Shown one piece after another: positions 1 to 8,810 of a DNA stretch of 64,000 nucleotides. Position 1 is the first letter of the stretch, and each line of letters opens with the position of its first letter. A program made the position numbers and the translations under genes. Under the pieces are notes generated by a model. It did no database searches. It had not been told where the DNA came from and was given only the letters and a program-made list of their open reading frames with translations. Location: positions 31,139-95,138 of the forward strand of contig NZ_AUIG01000021.1 in assembly GCF_000423585.1 (NCBI RefSeq). The letters run 5' to 3'. This stretch comes from Salinimicrobium xinjiangense DSM 19287. Lineage in GTDB: Bacteria; Bacteroidota; Bacteroidia; Flavobacteriales; Flavobacteriaceae.

Positions 1-354
1 TTACCATCCTCAGACATGCTGAAACCGGATGTTCCCAAAACCCTGAACAAGTTAGGAGTGGATTGGAAGAAAGCGATATTTTATAAAACCGTAGTCAGTG
101 ATCTTTCACATCTTAGGGAGGTATTTTACGATATTCTGGTGTTTTTTAGCCCCAGCGGGATTAAATCTTTGTTCGAAAACTTTCCTGATTTTAAACAGAA
201 GGATACCAAAATTGCTGTTTTCGGAAATACTACAGTAAAAGCTGCAAAAGAACATGGTCTAGTAGTAAACATTCAGGCACCAACGCCCGAAACTCCCTCT
301 ATGACGATGGCTCTTGAAAAATACATTAAAGAACAAAATAAGAAGGTTCAATAA
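1..354 (+). CDS. hemD: Uroporphyrinogen-III synthase, C-terminal part (cut by window edge)
   Basis: This is the 3' end of a gene that begins before base 1; the reading frame is open from base 1. Uroporphyrinogen-III synthase closes hydroxymethylbilane to the asymmetric uroporphyrinogen III in the cytoplasm during haem biosynthesis. The visible 117 residues hold the second alpha/beta half of the family, including an FFSPSGIKS segment followed by an AVFGNTTVKAAKEHG segment, which match the usual 'F(T/S)SxxxV ... A(I/V)GxxTAxAL' pattern of HemD. The first half is not in the window. A bidirectional terminator lies 20 bases downstream, shared with the convergent pckA. The call rests on family pattern; the fold is certain only as far as it is visible. 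Confidence 0.85.
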   Translation, partial: LPSSDMLKPDVPKTLNKLGVDWKKAIFYKTVVSDLSHLREVFYDILVFFSPSGIKSLFENFPDFKQKDTKIAVFGNTTVKAAKEHGLVVNIQAPTPETPSMTMALEKYIKEQNKKVQ

Positions 355-373
355 AAGATCTTCTCATAGAAAT

Positions 374-401
374 AAAAAACCGGCAGTTGCCGGTTTTTTT
401 T
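374..401. terminator. Bidirectional intrinsic terminator between hemD and pckA
   Basis: A CCGGCA/TGCCGG stem with a two-base loop is flanked by A-rich sequence on the left and eight T on the right, so it can terminate hemD (+) and pckA (-). Confidence 0.85.
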
Positions 402-420
402 ATTGATTACAATACAAGGA

Positions 421-2022
421 TTACGAGGCATTTGGTGCGCCCGCCATAATTTCTGCATTTGCCTGTTTTTCAAATTTCTGAAAATTCTGCTGGAAGGAAG
501 TAGCCAGGGTCTTCGCTTTTCTATCGTAGGCCTCTTTATCTCTCCATGTATTCCGCGGATTCAAGACCTCAGAAGGCACATTTTCACATTCAAGAGGCAT
601 CTGCAAACCAAAAATCGGATGCTCCTGGAATTCTACATTTTCCAGTTTCCCCTCAAGGGCAGAGGAGATCATTTCTCTGGTATATCTTAACTTCATTCTG
701 GAACCAACACCATAAGGTCCTCCGGTCCATCCGGTATTAACAAGCCATACATTTACATTATTCTCCTTCATTTTGGCACTTAACATTTCTGCATATTTGG
801 TGGGGTGCAGGGGCATGAATGGTGCTCCAAAACAAGCAGAAAAACTTGGCACCGGTTCATCAACTCCGGCTTCTGTTCCGGCTACTTTGGCCGTATATCC
901 ACTAATAAAGTGATAGGCTGCCTGGCCCGGGGTAAGTTTACTAATTGGAGGCAATACTCCAAAAGCATCTGCTGTGAGAAAAAAGATATTCTTCGGATTC
1001 TCCCCTATAGAGGGCTCCTGTATGTTGTCAATGTGATAAATGGGGTAACTCACCCTTGTATTTTGAGTGATATCGGTGTTTTCAAAATCCACTTCTCCAT
1101 TATTATCAAGGATGACATTTTCCAGAATGGCTCCCGGTCTTATTGCCCGAAAGATATCCGGTTCATTTTCTTCGGTAAGATTGATCACCTTAGCATAACA
1201 ACCCCCTTCAAAATTAAATACCCGGTTTTCTTTAGTCCATCCATGCTCATCATCCCCTATTAGCTTTCTCTCAGGATCTGCCGAAAGGGTTGTTTTCCCT
1301 GTACCCGATAAACCGAAAAAAATAGCTGTATCTCCATCCTCTCCCACATTGGCAGAACAGTGCATGGGTAAGGTGTTCTTATCTACCGGAAGGATAAAGT
1401 TCAAGGCAGAAAAAATTCCTTTCTTGATTTCTCCTGTATATCCTGTACCTCCTATTAAAGCGATCTTTTTAGTGAAGTTCAATATGGCGAAGTTGTGCTG
1501 CCGAGTTCCATCTACTTCAGGATCTGCTTTAAAACCTGGGGCATTGACCACCAGCCAGTCCTCTTTGAAATTATCCAGCTCGTTATCCTCTGGACGAAGG
1601 AACATATTATAGGCAAATAAATTTGACCATGGATATTCGTTGATCACCCTGATGTTTAGTCTGTAGTCATCATCTGCACATGCATAGGAGTCACGTGCGA
1701 AGACTTCTTTGCCCGACAGATAGTCTGTGACTTTTTCATAAAGAGCATCAAATTTTCCCGGATCAAAAGGGATATTGATATCTCCCCACCAGACCCTGTC
1801 TTTGGTAATATCATCCTCTACTATGAACCTGTCCTTGGGAGATCTTCCTGTAAATTCTCCTGTATTGACAGCCAAAGCCCCCGAAGAAGCTTCTACTCCC
1901 TGTCCTTTTTCAATTGTGATCTCATGTAGCTCCTGTGGAGAGAGTTGATAATGGATTTCTGCATTAGTAATACCATACTGCTCCAGCGCAATCGTTTTCG
2001 TAAGTCGTTTTTTAGCCAACAT
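421..2022 (-). CDS. pckA: Phosphoenolpyruvate carboxykinase (ATP)
   Basis: Converts oxaloacetate and ATP to phosphoenolpyruvate, CO2 and ADP, the first committed step of gluconeogenesis, in the cytoplasm. The 533-residue length is normal for the ATP-type family. The P-loop GLSGTGKTT (residues 237-245) and the metal-binding GDDEHGW (256-262) are intact, as is the upstream FTGRSPKDRF segment. It is transcribed alone between a TACTTTTG -7 box just upstream of the start and the terminator shared with hemD. No odd features were seen. Confidence 0.97.
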   Translation of the reverse strand: MLAKKRLTKTIALEQYGITNAEIHYQLSPQELHEITIEKGQGVEASSGALAVNTGEFTGRSPKDRFIVEDDITKDRVWWGDINIPFDPGKFDALYEKVTDYLSGKEVFARDSYACADDDYRLNIRVINEYPWSNLFAYNMFLRPEDNELDNFKEDWLVVNAPGFKADPEVDGTRQHNFAILNFTKKIALIGGTGYTGEIKKGIFSALNFILPVDKNTLPMHCSANVGEDGDTAIFFGLSGTGKTTLSADPERKLIGDDEHGWTKENRVFNFEGGCYAKVINLTEENEPDIFRAIRPGAILENVILDNNGEVDFENTDITQNTRVSYPIYHIDNIQEPSIGENPKNIFFLTADAFGVLPPISKLTPGQAAYHFISGYTAKVAGTEAGVDEPVPSFSACFGAPFMPLHPTKYAEMLSAKMKENNVNVWLVNTGWTGGPYGVGSRMKLRYTREMISSALEGKLENVEFQEHPIFGLQMPLECENVPSEVLNPRNTWRDKEAYDRKAKTLATSFQQNFQKFEKQANAEIMAGAPNAS

Positions 2023-2055
2023 AAAAAGTTTAGTTGTGTGGTTTGTTTAGGGGAA

Positions 2056-2063
2056 CAAAAGTA
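2056..2063 (-). promoter_or_regulatory. Putative -7 promoter box of pckA
   Basis: TACTTTTG on the minus strand fits the Bacteroidota -7 consensus TAnnTTTG and lies 34 bases before the pckA start. No clear TTG -33 element is present at the usual spacing, so this is moderate evidence. Confidence 0.45.
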
Positions 2064-2100
2064 GAAAAACTTAGAAAGAAACAGCGGGAGCTATTTTCTT

Positions 2101-2490
2101 TTATTTCTTTTTTAACTTAAAGAAGCTGATTAGTAACACAATCCATGCGAAAATCATCAACATTCCTCCAACAGGTGTTATAAGGGCAATTACCCGAAAA
2201 TCAAATGAAGTGAGGCTATTAGTGGCTAAAAGGTAAATTGAACCGGAAAAAAACAACACCCCAAAAACTGTTAAGTAGAAGCAAATTTTTTTAACTTTTT
2301 CTGAGGCTACAGGTAGTCCTCCCAAAAACAGAAGAAATAAAGCATTGTACATCTGGTATTTAACTCCTGTTTCAAAAGTTTCTAAACTTTCCAGGCCTAT
2401 TGCTGATTTTAAACCATGAGCAGCAAATGCTCCAAATATAATTGCTGTTACCCCAAATATTCCGCCGGCTATTAATAAGCTCCTGTTCAT
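2101..2490 (-). CDS. DUF423 family small membrane protein
   Basis: A 129-residue protein with four hydrophobic segments (about residues 5-25, 45-62, 70-88 and 97-124). The N-terminal GAFAAHGLK motif and the KYQMYNALFLL segment are hallmarks of DUF423 (YgdD family), whose biochemical role is unknown. It sits alone between pckA and the divergent saccharopine-dehydrogenase-family gene. The identity as DUF423 is clear; the function is not known. Confidence 0.9.
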   Translation of the reverse strand: MNRSLLIAGGIFGVTAIIFGAFAAHGLKSAIGLESLETFETGVKYQMYNALFLLFLGGLPVASEKVKKICFYLTVFGVLFFSGSIYLLATNSLTSFDFRVIALITPVGGMLMIFAWIVLLISFFKLKKK

Positions 2491-2545
2491 AGTATAATTT
2501 TTAAAGACGCCTCCAATTAATTACATTCGTTATCCAAACAATTAA

Positions 2546-2577
2546 CAAACATACTCAAAGTTTAGCCTTATGCGCAA
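2546..2577 (-). promoter_or_regulatory. Promoter of the DUF423 gene
   Basis: On the minus strand TTG (2575-2577), 21 bases, then TATGTTTG (2546-2553) match the Bacteroidota sigma-A form. The -33 element lies inside the first codons of the divergent gene. Confidence 0.5.
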
Positions 2578-3943
2578 AATTCTTATCATAGGTGCGGGGA
2601 AATCCACATCTGTCCTCATTGAATATTTATTACAAAAATCTGAAAGCGAAAACATCGAGATCATCATCGGAGATCTCATTGTGGAAAACGCCCGGAAACT
2701 TGCAGGAGAACATCGCAGGGCAAGAGCGATGCAACTGGATATTTTTGAGAAAAACGAAAGAGAACAGGCTGTTCAGGATGCCGATCTTGTAATATCCATG
2801 CTTCCGGCAAGATTTCACATAGAAGTAGCCAAAGACTGTCTAAGGTTTGGGCGGAATATGGTTACAGCTTCTTATGTGAGTGATGAAATGCAGCAACTGG
2901 ATGAGGAGGTTAGGAAGAAAGGTCTGGTATTTATGAACGAGATAGGGGTAGATCCGGGAATAGATCATATGAGTGCAATGAAGGTTATTGACCGTATTCG
3001 TCAACAGGGCGGAAAAATGCTGCTTTTCGAATCTTTTACCGGCGGACTGGTTGCTCCCGAAAGTGATACGAATCTCTGGAACTATAAATTTACCTGGAAT
3101 CCCAGAAACGTAGTAGTTGGGGGACAAGGGGGCGTAGCGAAATTTTTACAGGAGGGGAAGTTCAAATATATCCCATACAACCGTCTCTTTAGAAGGACCG
3201 AATTTCTGGAGGTTAAGAAGTATGGGAAATTTGAGGTCTATGCCAACAGGAATTCTCTCAAATATAAAAGCATATACGGACTCGATGATATCCTCACATT
3301 ATATCGTGGAACTATACGGCGGGTAGGCTTCAGCCGTGCATGGAATATGTTTGTGCAACTGGGGATGACAGATGACAGTTACACCATGGAAAATTCCGAA
3401 GAGATGAGCTACCGTGATTTTGTCAATTCCTTTCTTCCATATTCCCCTACAGATTCAGTAGAATTAAAATTCAGACACAACCTCAAAATAGATCAGGATG
3501 ACATCATGTGGGATAAACTTCTGGAACTTGATATTTTCAATCCGGATAAGAAAGTTGGTCTAAAAAACGCGACCCCGGCAGAGATCCTGCAGAAGATATT
3601 AATGGAAAAATGGACCCTTTCTCCCGAAGACAAAGACATGATCGTTATGTATCACAAATTTGGCTACGAGATCAATGGGGAACAAAAACAAATTGATTCC
3701 ACCATGGTACATATCGGAGAGGATCAAACCCGCACTGCTATGGCACGAACAGTAGGATTACCTGTAGGTATAGCAGCGCTAAAGATCCTTAACGGCACAA
3801 TTTCTACCCCGGGAGTACAAATTCCTATCACAAAAGAGATTTATGACCCTATCCTGAAGGAACTGGAAGAGAATGGAATTTCCTTTAAGGAAGAAAAAAA
3901 AGAATACCTGGGATACAACCCTTTTGGAGAGGTAGGGAATTAA
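2570..3943 (+). CDS. Saccharopine dehydrogenase family oxidoreductase
   Basis: A 457-residue NAD(P)-dependent oxidoreductase of the Lys9/saccharopine dehydrogenase family. The N-terminal Rossmann fold opens with ILIIGAGKSTSVLIEYL (residues 4-20), followed by an acidic end of beta-2 (GDL) and the LVISMLPARFHIEVAKDC segment that binds cofactor; the C-terminal domain has the GVDPGIDHM segment characteristic of the family. In Flavobacteria this protein is usually placed in lysine catabolism, but no lysine-ketoglutarate reductase partner is visible nearby, so the substrate is inferred. The start is the ATG that begins the Rossmann strand. It is a single-gene unit. Confidence 0.85.
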   Translation: MRKILIIGAGKSTSVLIEYLLQKSESENIEIIIGDLIVENARKLAGEHRRARAMQLDIFEKNEREQAVQDADLVISMLPARFHIEVAKDCLRFGRNMVTASYVSDEMQQLDEEVRKKGLVFMNEIGVDPGIDHMSAMKVIDRIRQQGGKMLLFESFTGGLVAPESDTNLWNYKFTWNPRNVVVGGQGGVAKFLQEGKFKYIPYNRLFRRTEFLEVKKYGKFEVYANRNSLKYKSIYGLDDILTLYRGTIRRVGFSRAWNMFVQLGMTDDSYTMENSEEMSYRDFVNSFLPYSPTDSVELKFRHNLKIDQDDIMWDKLLELDIFNPDKKVGLKNATPAEILQKILMEKWTLSPEDKDMIVMYHKFGYEINGEQKQIDSTMVHIGEDQTRTAMARTVGLPVGIAALKILNGTISTPGVQIPITKEIYDPILKELEENGISFKEEKKEYLGYNPFGEVGN

Positions 3944-4000
3944 TATTCAGGCACCTGTAACTGATCCTTATCAGGTTCTGAGAGTTTTTACTTTTATTAT

Positions 4001-4031
4001 TTGGAACAATTCTGAATAAGATATACATTTG
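4001..4031 (+). promoter_or_regulatory. Promoter upstream of the 103-aa orphan
   Basis: TTG at 4001-4003, 20 bases, then TACATTTG at 4024-4031, only 8 bases before the ATG at 4040. It is a good match to the Bacteroidota promoter form and implies a leaderless or nearly leaderless mRNA. Confidence 0.55.
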
Positions 4032-4039
4032 TCGGCAGA

Positions 4040-4351
4040 ATGAATCTGCTGTACAAGTCATATTATTTTGCCTCCTACCAATGTGATCACAGTCGTAGTT
4101 TTTACATCGACTTTGGCCACAAACAGGTTAAACTTAGCTTTTGCCAGCTCCTGGCCATAAGGCAAAAGGTGCAGGCGATCGATTTATCCTCTCACTTTGA
4201 CAAGGACCTTAATTACAGCGGAATTGAAATCCTAAGCCTTTGTAACCGGGAACATTTGTTTGTATTTGATACTTTACAGGTGATCGATCTTAAGCAACTC
4301 CTCAAAGCCACTTTTGGTGTCCTGGAACTCAATTCCCTGGTAGCTCATTAA
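4040..4351 (+). CDS. Hypothetical protein, 103 aa
   Basis: I do not recognise this protein. It is soluble, rich in Leu/His/Phe, has no signal peptide or transmembrane segment, and contains two Cys-bearing segments (SYQCDHSR near residue 15 and LSLCNREH near residue 71). The consensus promoter ending 8 bases before the ATG argues that it is a true gene with a very short leader. It precedes ferritin by 85 bases, but ferritin has its own leader, so the two need not be co-transcribed. The HFDKDL/SLCNREH residues could bind metal, which is speculation from composition only. Confidence 0.65.
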   Translation: MNLLYKSYYFASYQCDHSRSFYIDFGHKQVKLSFCQLLAIRQKVQAIDLSSHFDKDLNYSGIEILSLCNREHLFVFDTLQVIDLKQLLKATFGVLELNSLVAH

Positions 4352-4436
4352 ACTCTTCTTGATTTAGATTAATTATAAATTTCTTCGCAATCGGGGAAAG
4401 CTGTTTTCTTTTCGTACTTTTAAAAAAAGAACGAAC

Positions 4437-4949
4437 ATGAAAGATATTGTAAGACAGAAAATAGGAATTAATGTAGATGTTATGGACCTGCTTAATGAGC
4501 AGATTTCCAAAGAGGCACATTCTGCAGCAGTGTATCTAGCCATGGCCTCATGGTGTGATCATAACGGACTGGTGTATAGTGCAGAGTTCTTCTACAAACA
4601 ATCGGCCGAAGAACGGGAGCACATGCTTAAGATATTTAAGTTCATCAATGAAAACGGCGGCACTGCGTATTCTCCCGAGGTGAGTAACATAAATCATGAA
4701 TACAATTCCCTTCAGGAAATCTTTGAAACTGCGCTGGACCAGGAGATACAGATCACAAAATCCATCAACAATATAGTTACCAAATGTCGGAAAGTACAGG
4801 ATTATGGATCTGAAAACTTTCTACAGTGGTTCGTGAAGGAACAAATGGAGGAAGAAAACCAGTTCCGAAGAATCCTTGAGATGTTCGATCTTATGGGTAC
4901 CGATGGTATTGCACTGAAACTTATTGACGAACGTATTAAACACGAGTAA
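4437..4949 (+). CDS. ftnA: Ferritin
   Basis: A 170-residue non-haem ferritin that oxidises Fe(II) and stores the mineral in a 24-subunit cytoplasmic cage. A four-helix bundle is evident: the first helix has EQISKEAHSAAVYLAMASWC with the ferroxidase Glu, the second has AEEREHMLKIFKFINENGG with the E-x-x-H pair, and EEEN in helix D (about residue 140) matches the third iron site. The N-terminus (first ~15 residues) is slightly longer than in E. coli FtnA. A strong bidirectional terminator follows immediately. Confidence 0.93.
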   Translation: MKDIVRQKIGINVDVMDLLNEQISKEAHSAAVYLAMASWCDHNGLVYSAEFFYKQSAEEREHMLKIFKFINENGGTAYSPEVSNINHEYNSLQEIFETALDQEIQITKSINNIVTKCRKVQDYGSENFLQWFVKEQMEEENQFRRILEMFDLMGTDGIALKLIDERIKHE

Positions 4950-4964
4950 TCTACCTCCCGTTGA

Positions 4965-5002
4965 AAACTAAAAAGGACGCCGTTTGGCGTCCTTTTTAGT
5001 TT
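4965..5002. terminator. Bidirectional terminator, ferritin / zinc metallopeptidase
   Basis: A perfect 17-bp inverted repeat (AAACTAAAAAGGACGCC and its complement) around a GTTT loop, with T-rich ends on both strands, sits between convergent genes. Confidence 0.9.
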
Positions 5003-5019
5003 GCTTAAGTTTTCCATTT

Positions 5020-5712
5020 TTAGTCTCTTCCCAAATAGATACTCAGAAAGTAGAGTAAGGTAGCAAGAGAACCAATTGCAGCCACCACATAAGTACGGGC
5101 AGCCCATTTAAGAGAATCTTCTGCAGCTTTATGTTCCTGGGAATTCAGCATATTTTCTGTCTCCAGCCAAACAAGTGCTCTTTTACTGGCATCGTATTCT
5201 ACAGGAAGAGTAATAAAGCTGAATAAAGTACCCATTGCATATAGAATAATTCCTATGAGCAATACGGTTTGTCCCACCCCTACCGACACCATCGTCATAA
5301 GGATCAAACCTCCAAAGATCGCCCACTGGGAGAACTGTGAAGCCACCTGTACCACCGGCACTAACTGACTTCTCATTTGCAGCCAGCTATAAGCATTGGC
5401 ATGTTGAATGGCGTGTCCTACTTCATGAGCTGCCACTGCAGCTGCTGCCGCATTTCTTTGAGTATATACTGCTTCACTCAGATTAACTGTTTTCTTAGAA
5501 GGGTTATAATGATCTGTCAACTGCCCGGCGGTGGAAATCACCTTAACATCATTGATCCCATTATCCCTAAGCATTTTTTCGGCAATCTCACGACCACTCA
5601 TCCCGTTTTGCAGGTGCACCTTTGAATAGTGCTTGAATTTGCTCTTTAATTTATTACTAACATAAAGACTCACTACAAAGATGAGTCCGGCGATGATATA
5701 ATATCCCATCAT
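5020..5712 (-). CDS. Membrane zinc metallopeptidase, YugP family
   Basis: A 230-residue membrane protein with an N-terminal membrane helix (residues 3-20), the zinc-binding HEVGH at 96-100 preceded by AAAAAVAA, and three further hydrophobic segments (about 118-140, 142-165 and 205-225). This is the Zn_peptidase_2/YugP architecture. The substrate is unknown; roles in membrane-protein quality control are only proposed for the family. It ends against the ferritin terminator and is transcribed alone. The second Met is an alternative start. Confidence 0.9.
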   Translation of the reverse strand: MMGYYIIAGLIFVVSLYVSNKLKSKFKHYSKVHLQNGMSGREIAEKMLRDNGINDVKVISTAGQLTDHYNPSKKTVNLSEAVYTQRNAAAAAVAAHEVGHAIQHANAYSWLQMRSQLVPVVQVASQFSQWAIFGGLILMTMVSVGVGQTVLLIGIILYAMGTLFSFITLPVEYDASKRALVWLETENMLNSQEHKAAEDSLKWAARTYVVAAIGSLATLLYFLSIYLGRD

Positions 5713-5826
5713 AGTTTTAAAAATTATTTTGTTGAAACTCTAATAACAAAAATTCGGCCAATTTACATTTTTTTCTGAAACTGCAACTTTGTCCTATCCC
5801 GCTGCTGCTGCGACTTCAGGAAAAAA

Positions 5827-8658
5827 TTAGCCAACAATATTTACGATCTTGCCCGGCACAATGATTACCTTCTTAGGCTCCCTGCCATTCAACTGCTGCT
5901 GCGTCTTCTCATGAGCCATCACCGTCTTCTCGATCTCCTCCTTACTCATGTCTAATCTTAATTCCAGAGTGAAACGCATTTTCCCATTAAATGAAATAGG
6001 GTATTCCTTGGTGCTTTCTATAAGATATTTTTCCTCGTATACAGGATATGCTGCCGTTGTGACCGAACTGTCATGCCCCAGCTTCTGCCAAAGTTCTTCT
6101 GCAATATGTGGTGCATAAGGTGCAATAAGAACAACCAGCGGTTCTAAAACCTCCCGAAAATTGCATTTTTGAACCGAAAGTTCATTGACGCATATCATAA
6201 ATGTACTGACAGAAGTATTAAAGCTAAAATTCTCAATATCCTCTGTCACCTTTTTAATAGTCTTGTGCAGCGTTTTTAGAGAATCGACTGAAGCTTTTCC
6301 ATCACTCACTTCAAAATTATTGTCATGGTCGTGATAGAGGTTCCAGAGTTTCTTCAGGAAGTTGTGGACACCTGTGATCCCGGCCGTATTCCAGGGTTTT
6401 GCCTGCTCCAGCGGACCAAGGAACATCTCGTACATTCTTAGGGTATCGGCTCCATAATCCTCACAAATATCATCGGGATTCACCACATTGTACTTGGATT
6501 TGGACATTTTTTCGACTTCGCGTCCAACGATATATTGACCGTTTTCAGTGATAAACTCAGCATCGGCAAATTCGGGCCTCCACTTTTTAAAAGCTTCTAT
6601 ATCCAGTTCATCTGAAGCGTTGACCATAGACACATCTGCATGTATTGCCTGCACGTTATGAGCTTCAGACATTTTTTTGGAAACGAATTTATTCTCCCCT
6701 TCCAGCCTGTAGACAAAAGCACTGGTTCCCAGGATCATCCCCTGATTGATCAGCTTTTTAAATGGTTCCTCAACAGTCAAAAAGCCTCTGTCAGTAAGGA
6801 ATTTCGTCCAGAATCTGGAATAAAGCAGGTGTCCGGTGGCATGTTCGCTTCCGCCAATATACAGGTCCACATTTTCCCAGTATTGCAGCGCTTTTTCAGA
6901 AGCAAATTGCTCCTCATTATGCGGATCCATATATCTGAAGAGATACCACGAGCTTCCTGCCCATCCCGGCATGGTGTTCAATTCCAGCGGATACACAGTT
7001 TTATGGTCAATCTTTGAATTTTCAACCACCTCATTCTTTTCTTTATCCCAGGCCCAATCTGTTGCATTTCCTAAAGGCGGTTCTCCTGTTTCTGTAGGTA
7101 AATATTTTTCTACTTCGGGAAGACGCAACGGTAAATGCTCTTTTTCGATCATCTGCGGAAGTCCGTTCACGTAATAAACCGGAAATGGTTCTCCCCAATA
7201 TCTCTGGCGGCTAAAAACCGCATCTCTCAATCTATAGTTCGTTTTTCCTTTCCCCTGCCCGATCTTCTCCAGCTCTAAAATGGCTTTTTGAAGGGCTGCT
7301 TTATATTCAAGGCCGTCAAGGAAATCTGAATTCGCGATCACAGTTCCTTCCTTACCTGAATAGGCTTCTTCAGAAATATCAACATCCTGAAATATATTCC
7401 TGATTGGAAGATCAAAATGCTTTGCAAATTCGTAATCTCTCTGATCCCCACATGGAACTGCCATCACGGCTCCTGTCCCATAGCCCGCCAATACATAATC
7501 TCCAATCCAGATTGGCACCGGCTCTTTAGTAAAAGGATGCTCGGCATAAGCCCCGGTAAATACTCCGCTAATGGTCTTGACATCGGCCATTCTTTCACGC
7601 TCGCTCCTTTTGGCCGTAGCTTCGACATACGCCTCCACCTCATCTTTATGCTCGGCCGTAGTGATCTTCTCCACCAGCTCATGCTCCGGCGCAAGGGTCA
7701 TAAAAGTGACTCCGTAGATCGTGTCCGGACGCGTAGTAAAAACAGGTATCCACGCATCTTTATCATTAATCCTTATTCCTTTAACCTTAAACCTTACAGA
7801 TGCTCCCACAGATTTCCCGATCCAGTTGCGCTGACTCTCTTTTAGACTTTCGGTCCAGTCGATAGTATTTAGCCCTTGGAGCAGTCGCTCTGAATAAGCT
7901 GAGATACGCATGCTCCACTGGGTCATTTTTTTCCTGATCACCGGATATCCTCCTCTTTCTGAAACTCCGTTGACGATCTCGTCGTTGGCAAGCACAGTCC
8001 CCAGTTGATGGCACCAGTTTACTTCAGATTCGGCCAGGTAAGTCAATCTGTATTTTAGTAGTTGTTTTTGTTTTTCTTCAGAAGAGAAGCTGTTCCATTG
8101 AGACGAACTGAACTGCTCCACATCATCATCGCAGGCTGCGTTCACGCCACTATTGCCTTCTGCAGCAAAGATCTCTTCAAGTTCAGATATTGGTCTGGCT
8201 CTTTCAGAATTATGATCGTACCAGGATTCAAAGAGTTGGATAAATATCCACTGCGTCCATTTATAATAGTCAGGTTCACTGGTACGCACTTCCCGGCTCC
8301 AGTCAAATGAGAATCCAATCTGGTCCAGCTGCTCGCGGTAACGATTGATATTAGCTTCTGTAGTAACAGCCGGATGTTGCCCTGTCTGGATCGCATATTG
8401 CTCTGCAGGTAGCCCAAAGCTGTCATAACCCTGCGGATGCAACACATTAAAACCCTTATGTCTTTTAAATCGGGCGTAAATGTCACTGGCAATGTATCCA
8501 AGGGGATGCCCTACGTGCAATCCTGCTCCCGACGGATAGGGAAACATATCGAGCACGTAATATTTTGGTTTATCAGAATTATTTTCGGCTTTGAAGGTCT
8601 GGTTTTTTGCCCAGTACTCCTGCCACTTTTTTTCAATTTGATTGAAGTTGTACCTCAT
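5827..8658 (-). CDS. leuS: Leucyl-tRNA synthetase
   Basis: Charges tRNA-Leu with leucine in the cytoplasm. At 943 residues it is of the bacterial LeuRS type with the longer Bacteroidota insertions. The class I HIGH motif is HVGH (residues 48-51, in PSGAGLHVGHPLGY) and KMSKSKYN lies near residue 700; the CP1 editing domain is recognisable from FTTRPDTIYG and GTGAVMAVPCGDQRDYEFA. A zinc-like insert before the KMSKS loop contains the ADAEF...VGREVEKMSKS arrangement seen in this phylum. It is divergent from ftsX and monocistronic. Confidence 0.97.
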   Translation of the reverse strand: MRYNFNQIEKKWQEYWAKNQTFKAENNSDKPKYYVLDMFPYPSGAGLHVGHPLGYIASDIYARFKRHKGFNVLHPQGYDSFGLPAEQYAIQTGQHPAVTTEANINRYREQLDQIGFSFDWSREVRTSEPDYYKWTQWIFIQLFESWYDHNSERARPISELEEIFAAEGNSGVNAACDDDVEQFSSSQWNSFSSEEKQKQLLKYRLTYLAESEVNWCHQLGTVLANDEIVNGVSERGGYPVIRKKMTQWSMRISAYSERLLQGLNTIDWTESLKESQRNWIGKSVGASVRFKVKGIRINDKDAWIPVFTTRPDTIYGVTFMTLAPEHELVEKITTAEHKDEVEAYVEATAKRSERERMADVKTISGVFTGAYAEHPFTKEPVPIWIGDYVLAGYGTGAVMAVPCGDQRDYEFAKHFDLPIRNIFQDVDISEEAYSGKEGTVIANSDFLDGLEYKAALQKAILELEKIGQGKGKTNYRLRDAVFSRQRYWGEPFPVYYVNGLPQMIEKEHLPLRLPEVEKYLPTETGEPPLGNATDWAWDKEKNEVVENSKIDHKTVYPLELNTMPGWAGSSWYLFRYMDPHNEEQFASEKALQYWENVDLYIGGSEHATGHLLYSRFWTKFLTDRGFLTVEEPFKKLINQGMILGTSAFVYRLEGENKFVSKKMSEAHNVQAIHADVSMVNASDELDIEAFKKWRPEFADAEFITENGQYIVGREVEKMSKSKYNVVNPDDICEDYGADTLRMYEMFLGPLEQAKPWNTAGITGVHNFLKKLWNLYHDHDNNFEVSDGKASVDSLKTLHKTIKKVTEDIENFSFNTSVSTFMICVNELSVQKCNFREVLEPLVVLIAPYAPHIAEELWQKLGHDSSVTTAAYPVYEEKYLIESTKEYPISFNGKMRFTLELRLDMSKEEIEKTVMAHEKTQQQLNGREPKKVIIVPGKIVNIVG

Positions 8659-8810
8659 TTTAATGATTCAGCGTCACAATTTTACAAGTCCGGAAACCTT
8701 CCGGAGAAGCGCAAAAATACGTTTAATGTACGAAAGTGAAAAGTTTGATCGTTTTAAAGAAAGGGATTGATTTACTTTCTTATTTTTACACAAATTTATG
8801 CAGCCGTCCT

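Noticed and set aside
421..1612. Several long open frames on the strand opposite pckA.
   Set aside because: They lie entirely within pckA and carry no family motif; pckA has clear catalytic motifs and normal length.
2570..2640. GAGKSTS in the saccharopine-dehydrogenase-family protein looks like a P-loop.
   Set aside because: It is the Rossmann GxGxxx turn at the very N-terminus after a beta strand (ILIIGAGKS); the rest of the protein is a dehydrogenase, with no Walker B or ATPase features.
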